A stretch of 64,000 nt of DNA, from positions 930,001 to 994,000 of the forward strand of contig NZ_CP180191.1 of NCBI RefSeq assembly GCF_047549485.1, in the 5' to 3' direction. The DNA comes from Piscinibacterium candidicorallinum. Its GTDB lineage: Bacteria > Pseudomonadota > Gammaproteobacteria > Burkholderiales > Burkholderiaceae_C. The position numbers and the translations under genes were made by a program. The notes beneath the pieces are model-generated. The model saw only the letters and a list, made by a program, of their open reading frames with translations. It did not search any database and had not been told where the DNA came from. How positions within the stretch are numbered: the first letter of the stretch is position 1; every line of letters starts with the position of its first letter. This document shows positions 1 to 9,155 of the stretch, one piece after another.

Positions 1-828
1 GACCAGATCGTCGCGCAGGAGGCCGTGGCCCAGGGCGATCTGATCTCCAAGCAGTCGGCGCTGTCCCAGATCACCGGCCGCCCCACGCCTTCGCTGAACG
101 GTCTCGTGAACAAGCCCAACCTGCGCATGGTGGAACCGGCCTCGATGGAAGACTGGGTCAGCCAGGCCGAGCGCGGCAACTATGGCGTGGTGATCGCAGG
201 CAGCAGCCTGGAGATCGCCAAGCGCGACGTGACGCGCAGCAAGGCGGGCAACCTGCCTACAGTGGATCTGGTGGGCAATGTCGGTGCCAACCGCTCTTCC
301 GGTTCGATTTCTCTGCCGCGCTCTTCCACTGGCAACTCCGCCACGGTCGGTGTGCAGATGACCTGGCCCCTGTATGCAGGCGGTGCCATCGATGCCCGTC
401 TGCGCGAGACCATCGCCCTCGAGGACAAGGCGCGCCTTGATCTGGAAGCGGCCAAGCGCGCCGCCAACCAGGGCGCCAAGCAGGCGTATCTGGGCGTCAC
501 GTACGGTCTGGCGCAGGTTCGCGCCCTGGAAGCGGCCGAAGTGTCGGCGACCAGTCAGCTGAACTCCACGCGCCTGGGCTATCAGGTCGGTGTGCGAATC
601 AACCTCGAAGTGCTCAATGCAGAGCAGCAGCTCGCGCAGACCCGCACCAACCTGCTCAAGTCCCGCTATGACACGCTGCTCGCCGGCCTGCGCCTGAAGT
701 CGGCCGCCGGCCAGTTGGGCGACGAGGATCTGAAGGCCGTGAATGCCTACCTCTCGCCGGTGCCAGTCACGCCGGAGCCGGTGGTGGTACCGCCTTCGCC
801 AGCCGTCAAGCCGCCGCCCAAGCGTTGA
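1..828 (+). CDS. tolC: TolC family outer membrane efflux channel, C-terminal part
   Basis: The reading frame is open from the first base, so the gene starts before the window; 275 codons and the stop are visible. TolC proteins form trimeric outer-membrane/periplasmic tunnels for type I secretion and RND-type efflux. The visible part has the second TolC repeat: a long helical stretch with regular Ala/Gln/Glu spacing, a beta-strand region (VGVQMTWPLYAGGAID, where the WPLYAGG-type motif is typical of the family), then a helix with LGYQVGVRINLEVLNAEQQL, the usual second-repeat signature. The tail is Pro/Val-rich and probably flexible. It converges on waaA with 16 nt between the stop codons. The exact substrate system cannot be told from this fragment. 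Confidence 0.9.
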   Translation, partial: DQIVAQEAVAQGDLISKQSALSQITGRPTPSLNGLVNKPNLRMVEPASMEDWVSQAERGNYGVVIAGSSLEIAKRDVTRSKAGNLPTVDLVGNVGANRSSGSISLPRSSTGNSATVGVQMTWPLYAGGAIDARLRETIALEDKARLDLEAAKRAANQGAKQAYLGVTYGLAQVRALEAAEVSATSQLNSTRLGYQVGVRINLEVLNAEQQLAQTRTNLLKSRYDTLLAGLRLKSAAGQLGDEDLKAVNAYLSPVPVTPEPVVVPPSPAVKPPPKR

Positions 829-844
829 GCCGCCAACCCCGCGC

Positions 845-2134
845 TCAGAGCAAGGGGTCAATGAGTGCCAGGGTGCGCGCCAGCGCGCCTTGATGGGCCT
901 GCTGGAATCCGAGCGCATTGCGAGACAGCGCCTGCATGCGTTTGGCGTCCGGTAGCAGGGTTTCCATCTGCGTACGCAGTGCGCTGGCGCCTTCAAGCTG
1001 CAGCACGGCGCCTGCCGTCACCGCGTCGCTCGTGGCCTGTGCGAAATTGAACATGTGCGGCCCAAGCAGGGTGACGCAGCCGGCCGCGCAGGGTTCGATC
1101 AGATTGCTGCCGCCATGCGGCAGCCAGCCCCCACCCAGCACGGCGATGTGCGTGCAGCCCAGGTAGTAGGCCATTTCGCCGAGTGTGTCGCCCAGCAGCA
1201 CGCGCTGCGCGCCCAGATCGCCCAGCACCGCGCCTTCGCTGCGCCGCCCGAAGACGAGGCCCATGCCGCGCATGAGCTCGGCCACTTCATCGAAGCGCTG
1301 CGGTCGGCGCGGCACCACGAGTAGCTTGAGTTGCGGGTGTGTCTGCAGCAGTGGCGCAATCTGCTGTAGCAGCGGCGCTTCTTCGTCGTCGCGGGTGCTG
1401 ATCAGACCGATCACCAGACCCGCGCCGTCGCCGCTCGCGCGGCGCTGCACTTGCCGCCCCGCAGCCAGTTGGTCCGCATTGAGCGCGATCTCGAATTTGA
1501 GGTTGCCGCAGACCTCCACCCGAAGCGCACCCACCGCCTTGAAGCGGCGCGCGTCATCCGCGCTTTGCGCCGCCACCGCAGCGAGGCCGGCGTAGGCGGG
1601 CCGTGCGAGCGCGGCTAAGCGTTGGGTGCGCCGCAGTGACCGTTCGGACAGCCGCCCGTTGACCACCACTACCGGCAGCGCGCGTTCCCGTGCTGCAGCC
1701 AGCAGGTTGGGCCACAGCTCGGTTTCCATCAACAGGCCCAGCGCCGGCTGCCAGGCAGCCATGAAGCGGCGTGTGGCGCCTGGCGTATCCCAGGGCAGGG
1801 TGGCGTGCAGCACTCGGTCGCCATACAGGTCTTGCGCGGTGGCACGGCCGGTGGGCGTCAGGGTGGTGACCAGCAGGCCGCGGGCCTGTACATCGGGCCG
1901 TGCGAGCATGGCTTCGATCAGCGGTTGGGCGGCCCGGACTTCACCGACCGAGACAGCATGCAGCCAGACCACTCCCGCGCGTGCGCTGGGGTAATGCCCG
2001 CGTCGCTCTGCGCGGTGCAGCCGATAGCCCGGCTCCGCCTTCGCACGGCGGTTGTGGTGCCAGTGCGCAAATGGAATGGCCGCCCGCGAGAGCAGGCCAT
2101 AGACCTTGAGCGCGAACCAGCTGCCGAAGCTCAT
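845..2134 (-). CDS. waaA: 3-deoxy-D-manno-octulosonic acid (Kdo) transferase
   Basis: This 429-residue protein adds Kdo from CMP-Kdo to lipid IV-A, an essential inner-membrane step of lipid A-core synthesis. It has the family layout: an N-terminal membrane-associated helix (SWFALKVYGLLSRAAIPFAHW), the WLHAVSVGEVRAAQPLI motif near residue 55 that holds the catalytic glutamate region, and a C-terminal glycosyltransferase fold with LGGGWLPHGGSNLIEP near residue 335. Length is normal. Its start overlaps the waaC stop by 4 nt (ATGA), so the two are probably translationally coupled. It is the last gene of the leftward operon manB-DUF4254-waaC-waaA. Confidence 0.95.
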   Translation of the reverse strand: MSFGSWFALKVYGLLSRAAIPFAHWHHNRRAKAEPGYRLHRAERRGHYPSARAGVVWLHAVSVGEVRAAQPLIEAMLARPDVQARGLLVTTLTPTGRATAQDLYGDRVLHATLPWDTPGATRRFMAAWQPALGLLMETELWPNLLAAARERALPVVVVNGRLSERSLRRTQRLAALARPAYAGLAAVAAQSADDARRFKAVGALRVEVCGNLKFEIALNADQLAAGRQVQRRASGDGAGLVIGLISTRDDEEAPLLQQIAPLLQTHPQLKLLVVPRRPQRFDEVAELMRGMGLVFGRRSEGAVLGDLGAQRVLLGDTLGEMAYYLGCTHIAVLGGGWLPHGGSNLIEPCAAGCVTLLGPHMFNFAQATSDAVTAGAVLQLEGASALRTQMETLLPDAKRMQALSRNALGFQQAHQGALARTLALIDPLL

Positions 2135-3141
2135 GCGTCGGGTGCTGCGGCCACGGCCAGAGCCATGTTGAGAGCGGCCAGCACGTCCGCCGTGCTCGGC
2201 GGGCGACCCTTGCCGCCCAGGCTGGCCGTGAAGGACGGGCCGGTCACGCCGGCCAGACCAGGTTCGTGGTCGCAGTAGATGCCAATGGTGGGTTTGCCCA
2301 GCGCTGCGGCGAGATGCGTGAAGCCGGTGTCCAGCCCCACCACGGCGCTCGCACCGGCCATGAGCTGCGCGGCTTCCTGCACGGTGAGGAAGGGCGGCAC
2401 GCTGCCGCCGATGGTCTGCGCGATGCGCTGTGCGCGTTCGAGTTCGTCCTGACTACCCCAGAGCACTACGCGCGCCAGCCTCGCTTGCGCAAGCCGTTCG
2501 CCCACGGCCTGCCAGCTGGCTTCGGGCCAGAGCTTTTCGGCACGGCTGGCGGCAGGCATGAGCACCGCGTAGGGTGCTGTGTTTGACCCTGCCGGCAGCC
2601 AGTCATGCTGGCGGGCATCCAGGGGTGTGACACTGCCCAGACCGAAGTCCGCAGGCGCATCTGCGTCCGTACCCAGATGCGCGGCCGTGAGCAGCCGATT
2701 GCGCGCCACGGCCTGCTGATCGCGCGCCACGCTGGCGGTACGGTCGTAGAGAAAGCTGGCCAAGGGTTCGCGGATGCTTGCGCGGTCGTAGCCGGCGATG
2801 GGTGTAGTCTTGTGCGGGCCGCGCGCGAGCTTGCAGAACATCGCGCTCTTGACGAGGCCCTGCAGATCCAGGATCAGGTCGTAGGGTTCACTGCGCAGGC
2901 GCGCAATCGCTTCACCAGCCGCCTGACGCACGGCCGCATCGAAGGGGCTCTTGCGCCATTTGCGGAACTGGATGGGAACCACGTTCTGCACCGCCGGGTG
3001 CAGCTGCGGCAGGGCCGCGAAGGGCCGCTCCACCAGCCAGTCGATTCGTGCGCCCGGGTAGCGGCGTGCGATGTCGCTGGCCGCGGGCAGAGCATGCACC
3101 ACATCGCCCATGGACGATGTCTTGACGATCAGGACGCGCAT
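2131..3141 (-). CDS. waaC: Lipopolysaccharide heptosyltransferase I
   Basis: A GT9-family enzyme of 336 residues that transfers the first L-glycero-D-manno-heptose to Kdo in the LPS inner core. The start at MRVLIVKTSSMGDVVHALPA is chosen because this is the conserved N-terminus of WaaC (xVKxSSxGDxxHxLPA); an upstream in-frame ATG at 3243 lies inside the preceding gene and would add 34 unrelated residues. The C-terminal half has the nucleotide-sugar site motif VVGLDTGFTHLAAALGKPTI. It sits 16 nt after the DUF4254 gene and overlaps waaA by 4 nt. Confidence 0.95.
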   Translation of the reverse strand: MRVLIVKTSSMGDVVHALPAASDIARRYPGARIDWLVERPFAALPQLHPAVQNVVPIQFRKWRKSPFDAAVRQAAGEAIARLRSEPYDLILDLQGLVKSAMFCKLARGPHKTTPIAGYDRASIREPLASFLYDRTASVARDQQAVARNRLLTAAHLGTDADAPADFGLGSVTPLDARQHDWLPAGSNTAPYAVLMPAASRAEKLWPEASWQAVGERLAQARLARVVLWGSQDELERAQRIAQTIGGSVPPFLTVQEAAQLMAGASAVVGLDTGFTHLAAALGKPTIGIYCDHEPGLAGVTGPSFTASLGGKGRPPSTADVLAALNMALAVAAAPDA

Positions 3142-3157
3142 GGACGCGCCGCAGGCC

Positions 3158-3802
3158 TTATTTCTTCGCCTCGGCCACCAGTGCCGGGTTGAGGCGCGGG
3201 TCGTTGTACATCTTGAACTGGCGGTAGACCTTGAAGTGCGCACGGCCCAGGCGGGCGTCGTCCAGCAGCTGGTCGTAGCAGCTGGCCAGATCGCCGCGTT
3301 GCTCGTTCAGGCGCGCGAGCTTGCCTCGGCAGCTCTCGCGGTGGGCTTCGTCCACATCGGTGCGCTCGGTCTGCTGGCGCATGGCGCGGATCTTGAGGGA
3401 CATGATCGACAGCCGGTCCACCATGCTGCCCGCGGTCTCGCTGTTCAGGCGGCTGCCGGCCTTGATATTGGAGATGGGTGAGTCGGTGCGGGCGCTGTTT
3501 GTGTCCACCAGACCCAGGCCGATCAAGAGCTGCTCATCCACACGCTCGGTGGCGTCATTGCGGGCCTGATTGAACTTGTCGATGTGGCGCTTGTTCACCG
3601 CAATATCCTCAGCCGACACGGTGGTGCGGCGCGCGAGATCTTCCTCGGCCCAGAGCAGGCAGTTGTTGCGGTGGTTCTCGCCGATCCATTGCCACACCGG
3701 CTCGTCCGTCTCGCGCATCCGGATCTCCGTGGGTGGCCAGGCGGGATCCGCGAGGCAGCGATCGTGGAAGGCGGTGATTTCGGCGCTGGTGGGCAGGTTC
3801 AT
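3158..3802 (-). CDS. DUF4254 domain-containing protein
   Basis: This 214-residue, mostly helical, charged cytoplasmic protein has no signal peptide or membrane segment. It matches the uncharacterised DUF4254 family in layout: an N-terminal IGENHRNNCLLWAEEDLAR segment, then alternating helical blocks rich in Arg/Asp (NKRHIDKFNQARNDATERVDE; LARLNEQRGDLASCYDQLL). The molecular function is unknown. It lies 39 nt after a phosphohexomutase gene and 16 nt before waaC, so co-transcription with LPS precursor and core genes is likely, and a role in envelope glycan assembly is a reasonable inference but is not shown by the sequence. Confidence 0.8.
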   Translation of the reverse strand: MNLPTSAEITAFHDRCLADPAWPPTEIRMRETDEPVWQWIGENHRNNCLLWAEEDLARRTTVSAEDIAVNKRHIDKFNQARNDATERVDEQLLIGLGLVDTNSARTDSPISNIKAGSRLNSETAGSMVDRLSIMSLKIRAMRQQTERTDVDEAHRESCRGKLARLNEQRGDLASCYDQLLDDARLGRAHFKVYRQFKMYNDPRLNPALVAEAKK

Positions 3803-3841
3803 GGCGGTGGCGCTTCTTGTGCTTGTGAGGAAAACGGGAGC

Positions 3842-5251
3842 TTAGAACGGCAATGCAGCGTCCGGCTTCACGGCCAGCAGCTGGCTGCGGAAGGCGCCCT
3901 GGATGCGTGCCAGCGCCTCCGGCGTGTCGGCCTCAAAGCGCAGCACGATCACCGGCGTGGTGTTGGAGGCACGCGCCAGGCCGAAGCCGTCGGCCCACTC
4001 GGCGCGCACGCCGTCGATGCTGATGATGCGCTCGGCACCTTCAAACTTGCCGTTGGCGGCCAGCTTCTCGATGACCGCATGCGGCTCGCCTTCGGCGCAC
4101 TTGAGCTGCAGCTCCGGCGTGCTGCTGGAATTGGGCAGGCCTTCAAGCAGGGCGGAGATGTCCTGGCCGGCCGCCTTGGCCTTGGCAAGAATCTCCAGCA
4201 GACGCGCGCCGGTGTACATGCCGTCATCGAAGCCGTACCAGCGCTCCTTGAAGAAGATGTGGCCGCTCATTTCGCCGGCGAGGGGCGCGCCGGTTTCCTT
4301 GAGCTTCGCTTTCACGAGACTGTGGCCGGTCTTCCACATCAGGGGCTTGCCGCCGGCGCGTTCGATCTCGCGGCCGAGCAGGCGCGAACACTTCACGTCG
4401 AAGATGATCTCGGCACCCGGGTTGCGGGAGAGCACGTCGCGCGCGTAGAGCATCATCTGCCGGTCCGGCCAGATGATGGCACCGTTCTTGGTGACCACGC
4501 CCAGGCGGTCGCCGTCGCCGTCGAAGGCGAAGCCGATCTCGCAGTCCGTCGTCTTGAGATGCTCGATCAGGTCTTCCAGGTTTTCCGGATGGGCTGGGTC
4601 CGGGTGGTGGTTCGGGAAGGTGCCGTCCACTTCGCAGAAGAGTTCATCAATATCGCAACCCAGGGCGCGGAACAGCTTGGGTGCCACCGCGCCCGGCGAG
4701 CCATTGCCACAGTCCACGGCGATCCTGAGCTTGGCCGCCGGCTTCACGTCGCTGGCGATGCGCGCGATGTAGGCGTCCGTCACGTCGTGCATGCTCACCT
4801 TGCCTGGCGTGGTCACCGCGGGCGGGAGGCCTGCTTCGATCGTCTGGCGCAGGGCCTGGATGGTGTCGCCCCAGATGGCGGTGCCGGCCACCACCATCTT
4901 CAGGCCGTTGTATTCGGGCGGGTTGTGGCTGCCGGTGATCATCACGCCGCTACCCACGCTCTTGCCGCCGGCCTGCAACTCCACTGCGGCCCAATACACC
5001 ATGGGCGTGGCCACCACGCCGATGTCGATCACATCGATGCCCGCGGCGGTGATGCCCGCCACCAGCGCGTCGCGCAGCGCCGGGCCACTCAGGCGTCCGT
5101 CGCGGCCGACCACGCAGGTGGTGCCCCCCTGCGCGCGGGCCTGCAGGCCGAGCGCCTGGCCGATGGCGCGCACGGCTTCCACGGTGAGGGTCTTGTCGAC
5201 GATGCCGCGGATGTCGTAGGCCTTGAAAATGTCCTTGGAGATCATGCTCAT
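3842..5251 (-). CDS. manB: Phosphomannomutase/phosphoglucomutase
   Basis: A 469-residue alpha-D-phosphohexomutase interconverting hexose 6-phosphates and 1-phosphates for LPS and polysaccharide sugar nucleotides. Visible motifs in order: the substrate-entry segment FKAYDIRGIV near the N-terminus, the active-site phosphoserine loop MITGSHNPPEYNGLK (Ser about 108), the metal-binding loop FDGDGDRLGVV near 245, the sugar-specificity loop GEMSGHIFF (the GEMS/H motif of dual PMM/PGM enzymes), and the C-terminal phosphate-binding RASNTTPVIVLRFE. The start is MSMISKD; the second Met two codons on is equally possible. First gene of the leftward LPS operon. Confidence 0.93.
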   Translation of the reverse strand: MSMISKDIFKAYDIRGIVDKTLTVEAVRAIGQALGLQARAQGGTTCVVGRDGRLSGPALRDALVAGITAAGIDVIDIGVVATPMVYWAAVELQAGGKSVGSGVMITGSHNPPEYNGLKMVVAGTAIWGDTIQALRQTIEAGLPPAVTTPGKVSMHDVTDAYIARIASDVKPAAKLRIAVDCGNGSPGAVAPKLFRALGCDIDELFCEVDGTFPNHHPDPAHPENLEDLIEHLKTTDCEIGFAFDGDGDRLGVVTKNGAIIWPDRQMMLYARDVLSRNPGAEIIFDVKCSRLLGREIERAGGKPLMWKTGHSLVKAKLKETGAPLAGEMSGHIFFKERWYGFDDGMYTGARLLEILAKAKAAGQDISALLEGLPNSSSTPELQLKCAEGEPHAVIEKLAANGKFEGAERIISIDGVRAEWADGFGLARASNTTPVIVLRFEADTPEALARIQGAFRSQLLAVKPDAALPF

Positions 5252-5483
5252 GGGTGGCGTGCGCTGGTGTTGAGTGGCGGCCGTGCGTCCGGACGCCGTG
5301 GTTTCGGGATGCGGCGCACGATGCGGGCGCCTGCGCGAGCCCTCCGCTCGCAGCGCGCAATGCTAGCCCACGCCCATGTTTCTTTTTGCAGCGCAACAGA
5401 GCTGCTGCGCACCCATAGAATCCAGTCGCAATGGCGCGCTCGGCATCCTGCGGGGCGCGTGGAATGTCTTGATGATTGTGGTG

Positions 5484-6317
5484 ATGACCGACCCCGGTTC
5501 CATTCTGGTTGTGGGTGATCTGCAGGGCTGCCTCGATCCCTTCGAGCGCCTGCTGGATGCCGCGCGGGCTGCGGGCTGGGCGGGGCCGCTGTGGATCGCG
5601 GGTGACCTGATCAATCGCGGTCCGGATTCGGTGGGCGTGCTGCGCCGTCTGATACGCGAGCCCGACTGCGTGGCGATCCTGGGCAACCACGATCTCGCCT
5701 TTCTCGCCGTGGCTGCCGGTGTGCGCAGCCCGAAGCGCGGCGACACGCTGGATGCGCTGCTGGCCGCACCGGACCGCGACGACCTCATCGACTGGCTGCG
5801 CGCCCGGCCGCTGGCGCACTTCGAGGCGGGGCATCTGATGGTGCATGCTGGTGTCGATCCACGCTGGACAGTGCAGCAGACCCTGGATGCCGCCGCCGAA
5901 GTGCAAGCCGTGCTGCGCAGCGACGGCTGGTGCGACTTCATGCGCCACATGTGGGGCAATGCGCCGGAACAGTGGCGCGACGATCTGCAGGGCTGGGACC
6001 GGCTGCGCGCGATCGTGAACGTGCTCACGCGTCTGCGCTTCTGCACGCCGTCGGGCCGGCTGGACTTCGACACCAAGGACGGCGCGCTCAGTTCACCGCC
6101 GGGCATGCTCCCCTGGTTTGACATCCCGCGCCGCGCCACGGGCGGCGTGCCGGTGGTCTTCGGCCACTGGAGCACAGTGGGGCTGATCGAGCGGCCGAAT
6201 CTGATTGGGCTGGACACCGGCTGCGTCTGGGGCCAGGCCTTGACCGGCTGCATCCTGAATGCGGACTGGACCCAGCGGCGCTTCGTGCAGGTGCCCTGCG
6301 TGGCGGGCGGGCGCTAG
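5484..6317 (+). CDS. apaH: Symmetrical bis(5'-nucleosyl)-tetraphosphatase
   Basis: ApaH hydrolyses Ap4A and other dinucleoside polyphosphates to nucleoside diphosphates. The 277-residue protein has the metallophosphatase motifs: VVGDLQGC at the N-terminus, GDLINRGPDS near residue 37, and LGNHDLAFLAVAAG near 65, followed by the ApaH-type tail ending in LDTGCVWGQALTGCIL. The start MTDPGSILVVGD is chosen because it puts the first motif where the family has it. In-frame ATG codons at 5472 and 5376 also exist, and 5472 has a weak GTGGA upstream, so the start is uncertain by four residues. It is divergent from the LPS operon and converges on hemL. Confidence 0.92.
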   Translation: MTDPGSILVVGDLQGCLDPFERLLDAARAAGWAGPLWIAGDLINRGPDSVGVLRRLIREPDCVAILGNHDLAFLAVAAGVRSPKRGDTLDALLAAPDRDDLIDWLRARPLAHFEAGHLMVHAGVDPRWTVQQTLDAAAEVQAVLRSDGWCDFMRHMWGNAPEQWRDDLQGWDRLRAIVNVLTRLRFCTPSGRLDFDTKDGALSSPPGMLPWFDIPRRATGGVPVVFGHWSTVGLIERPNLIGLDTGCVWGQALTGCILNADWTQRRFVQVPCVAGGR

Positions 6318-6542
6318 ACGCTTCTTCGAACTACAAAAAACGGCCAGAAAGATCAGTCACTTTCAGCCGGAATCATGAAAAATCGCCGTTTGCGGCTTTC
6401 CGCTTGCACATTGCGGATCTTTGGGTGTCCGGTCTGGCAAGCGGGCTGATTTAGGTCAGATTCGGTCGCGTTACTAAGGCAAATTCGGCCAAACATGAAA
6501 ACGTGGCTCGACATCGAGTGGAGCCGAGCCCCGCGCGGGCGC
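6318..6542. repeat. Intergenic spacer with dispersed-repeat copy A
   Basis: The space between the converging apaH and hemL genes has visibly lower G+C than its surroundings. Bases 6393-6406 (CGGCTTTCCGCTTG) are identical to 51930-51943 in another spacer, and both are preceded by an AAAAATC stretch; the copy here has about 8 extra bases between the two blocks. The following TTGCGG also resembles the ATGCGC/ATGCGG that follows the same motif in other copies. No gene or strong terminator is seen. Confidence 0.45.
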
Positions 6543-7838
6543 TCAGTCCAGGCGCGCAAACACCCCGCGTGAGGCCTCGATCGTCCCGTCAATCACCTCA
6601 GCCGTGTGCGCCGCGCTCACAAAACCCGCCTCATACAGCGCCGGCGCAAAGTAGTGGCCAGCGTCCAGCATGCCGTGGAAGAAGCGGTTGAAGCGCTCCT
6701 TGTTCGTGGCCAGCACGGCCTGGTAATGCTGCGGCAGGTGGTCGGCAAAGAAGAAACCGAACATGCCGCCTTCGCTGTCCACCGTGAAGTCAATCCCCGC
6801 CGCGCGCGCTTCGCGCTGCAGGCCGTCCACCAACTGACGCGTGCGCACCGCGAGTTGCTCGTAGAAGCCGGGCTGCTGGATCAGTTTGAGCGTGGCCAGC
6901 CCGCAGGCCGTGGCCACCGGGTTGCCCGACAGCGTGCCTGCCTGGTAGACCGGCCCCAGCGGCGCCAGCTGCGCCATCACCTCTCGCGTGGAACCAAAGG
7001 CCGCCAGCGGCATGCCGCCGCCGATCACCTTGCCCATCACCGTCATGTCCGGCTTGAAGCCGGGAATCAGTCGCGCGTAGATGCTCTGCGCGCCGCCCAG
7101 CGCGACGCGAAAGCCGGTCATCACCTCATCAAAGGCGAGCAGGGCGCCGTGCTGGGTGCACAGCTCGCGCATGCGGGTCATGAAGGGCACGCTCGCACGC
7201 ACGAAGTTCATGTTGCCGGCGATCGGCTCGACCATCACGCAGGCCAACTCCTTACCGTGTAGGGCAAAGGCTTCTTCCAGCTGGGCGATGTTGTTGTATT
7301 CGAGGACGATCGTGTCCTTGGCCACGTCGGCCGGCACGCCGGCGCTGGTCGGAAAGCCGAAGGTCGCCAGACCGCTGCCGGCCTTCACCAGCAGGGCGTC
7401 CGCATGGCCGTGGTAGCAGCCTTCGAACTTGATGAGCTTGTTGCGGCCGGTGAATCCGCGCGCCAGGCGGATCGCGCTCATGCCGGCCTCGGTGCCGCTT
7501 GACGTCAGCCGCACCTGCTCGATTGAGGGCACCAGCTTCAGGATCTCCTCGGCCAGCTCGATCTCGCGCTCCGTGGGTGCGCCGAAGGAAAAACCCTCCA
7601 GCGCAGCCTTCGTCACCGCCTCGACCACCTGCGGGTGGCCGTGGCCCAGGATCATCGGGCCCCAGGAGCCGATGTAGTCCGTGTGCCGCTTGTCGTCCGC
7701 GTCCCAGAAGTAGGGCCCCTGCGCCCGCGCCACGAAGCGCGGCGTGCCGCCCACGGCGCGAAAGGCGCGCACGGGCGAATTCACGCCACCGGGAATCACG
7801 TTCTGGGCACGGGCAAACAGGGTGTCGTTGCGGGACAT
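6543..7838 (-). CDS. hemL: Glutamate-1-semialdehyde 2,1-aminomutase
   Basis: A PLP enzyme of 431 residues that converts glutamate-1-semialdehyde to 5-aminolevulinate, the last step of the C5 route to tetrapyrroles. The start MSRNDTLFARAQNVIPGGVNSPVR is the family's conserved N-terminus; an upstream in-frame ATG would add 54 Pro-rich residues of spacer sequence. Other signatures: GSWGPMILGHGHP, SGTEAGMSAIRLARG, FDEVMTGFR, and the PLP lysine in MGKVIGGGMPLAAFG. It lies 106 nt downstream of thiE on the same strand. Confidence 0.96.
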   Translation of the reverse strand: MSRNDTLFARAQNVIPGGVNSPVRAFRAVGGTPRFVARAQGPYFWDADDKRHTDYIGSWGPMILGHGHPQVVEAVTKAALEGFSFGAPTEREIELAEEILKLVPSIEQVRLTSSGTEAGMSAIRLARGFTGRNKLIKFEGCYHGHADALLVKAGSGLATFGFPTSAGVPADVAKDTIVLEYNNIAQLEEAFALHGKELACVMVEPIAGNMNFVRASVPFMTRMRELCTQHGALLAFDEVMTGFRVALGGAQSIYARLIPGFKPDMTVMGKVIGGGMPLAAFGSTREVMAQLAPLGPVYQAGTLSGNPVATACGLATLKLIQQPGFYEQLAVRTRQLVDGLQREARAAGIDFTVDSEGGMFGFFFADHLPQHYQAVLATNKERFNRFFHGMLDAGHYFAPALYEAGFVSAAHTAEVIDGTIEASRGVFARLD

Positions 7839-7944
7839 AGGGCAGTGGGGCAAGAGCGAGAGGGTTATGGATGGCCGGGGCGGGGCTAGGTGCGGCCTGT
7901 CGCCGACGGGCGGTTTGGGCTTCGGTGCTGCGGTAGCGTCCGCG

Positions 7945-8580
7945 TCAGGCGGCAAACAGTGCGCTGAACGCACGAGCTGCGTCTTCGGGGTCCGGCGCAT
8001 AGTAAAGGGCTGAAATCACCGCAAGCGCATCGGCACCCGCGGCAATCGCCCGCGGGGCCGTGTCGAGATCCACGCCGCCGATGCCCACGCGCGGCACGCC
8101 CAGCGGCGCAGCAGCGTTGAATAAAGAGAGGGGAGTGCGAACCGCCGCCGGCTTGGTCGGTGAGTCGAACAGACTGCCAAAAGCCACGTGATCCGCGCCG
8201 GCGGCCACCGCCGCCTGCGCCAGCGCCAGCTGGTCATAGCAGCTCGCACCCAGCAGCCGGGCAGGACCCAGCTGCGCGCGGGCCGCGGCGAGATCGCCAT
8301 CATCGCGGCCGAGATGGACGCCATCAGCCTCGCATTGCAGGGCGAGAGTGACATCATCGTTGATGATCAGCAGGGCGCCGTGCTCGCCCGTGAGCTGGCG
8401 CAGCGCGCTGGCCAGCGCCAGCCGTGCCGCGCCTTCAATGTGTTTGCTGCGCAGTTGCACCACGCGCGCGCCGCCACGCAGAACCGACCCTGTGCGCAGC
8501 AGAATGTCTGCGGCCGGCAGGCCGTCGGGCGTGATGGCGTACAGCCCCTGGATACGGCGTGTGGGTTGCCGGTCGGTCAT
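7945..8580 (-). CDS. thiE: Thiamine-phosphate synthase
   Basis: ThiE joins hydroxymethylpyrimidine diphosphate and thiazole phosphate to thiamine phosphate in the cytosol. The 211-residue protein shows the TIM-barrel signatures RIQGLYAITPDG (N-terminus), VVQLRSK, LIINDDVTLALQCEADGVHLG (substrate site), LGASCYD and VAFGSLFDSPTKP, and ends with VGIGGV and AIAAGADALAVISAL. The start is MTDRQPTRR; an upstream ATG adds 14 unlikely residues. No thiD is beside it, and other thiamine genes (thiS, thiG) are 44 kb away. It is divergent from the rubredoxin gene. Confidence 0.95.
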   Translation of the reverse strand: MTDRQPTRRIQGLYAITPDGLPAADILLRTGSVLRGGARVVQLRSKHIEGAARLALASALRQLTGEHGALLIINDDVTLALQCEADGVHLGRDDGDLAAARAQLGPARLLGASCYDQLALAQAAVAAGADHVAFGSLFDSPTKPAAVRTPLSLFNAAAPLGVPRVGIGGVDLDTAPRAIAAGADALAVISALYYAPDPEDAARAFSALFAA

Positions 8581-8796
8581 CGTCTGTGGAAGTCTGTCCA
8601 AGCGAGGCGGGGGTCGAGCCACGGGCGGTGCGCGCCCGGTCCGTCTGCCAGACCGGGAGACGGACCGGTTCGGCGAGCTCGCGTTGCATGCGCACCACGC
8701 GGTTGCCCGCCTTGCACCACCGGGGCGAAACAGGAAATCAGCGCTGTTGCCTTCGGTAACATGGCCGGGCTTTCACATTCTAAGAGTGCGAACTTC

Positions 8797-8961
8797 ATGA
8801 AAACCTGGATGTGCCTGATCTGCGGCTGGATCTATGACGAGGAGAAGGGGGCACCCGACGACGGCATCGCCGCTGGCACCAAGTGGGAAGACGTGCCGCC
8901 GAACTGGACCTGCCCGGAGTGTGGCGCCCGCAAGGAAGACTTCGAGATGGTGGAAATCTGA
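8797..8961 (+). CDS. rubA: Rubredoxin
   Basis: A 54-residue one-iron electron carrier. Both Fe ligand pairs are present: CLICGWIYDE (Cys 6 and 9) and CPECGARKEDFE (Cys 39 and 42), along with the conserved aromatic and Gly positions between (PDDGIAAGTKWEDVPPNW). The start ATG gives the normal length; longer in-frame extensions upstream run through the thiE spacer and are not credible. It is divergent from thiE and precedes the Pil-Chp cluster, a placement common in betaproteobacteria. The redox partner is not encoded nearby. Confidence 0.97.
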   Translation: MKTWMCLICGWIYDEEKGAPDDGIAAGTKWEDVPPNWTCPECGARKEDFEMVEI

Positions 8962-9155
8962 CGTTTTTCACACCGCGAGTTGCGCAGGAATCGCTCGCAA
9001 GTGCCTGATTTTCCTAGCGACACCTAAAGTGCTTCGTTAAACTCGTTGATAAGTTTTCTAGTGCATTCTCGAGTCTCTTCGTCTGGCCGAAAGCTGTTCA
9101 CGCCCGGCGGAACTTGGTTTGATTGAACATTCCCCACAACGAGTGCCCGCCGCCC

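Noticed and set aside
3584..5518. A 644-codon open frame on the plus strand opposite manB
   Set aside because: Antisense shadow of a well-supported gene; His/Ala/Gly-rich translation with no family features. Long antisense frames are expected at this G+C.
8581..8796. thiD or a thiD remnant between thiE and the rubredoxin gene
   Set aside because: Minus-strand frames in this spacer lack ThiD motifs; nothing beyond the neighbours' promoters is supported.
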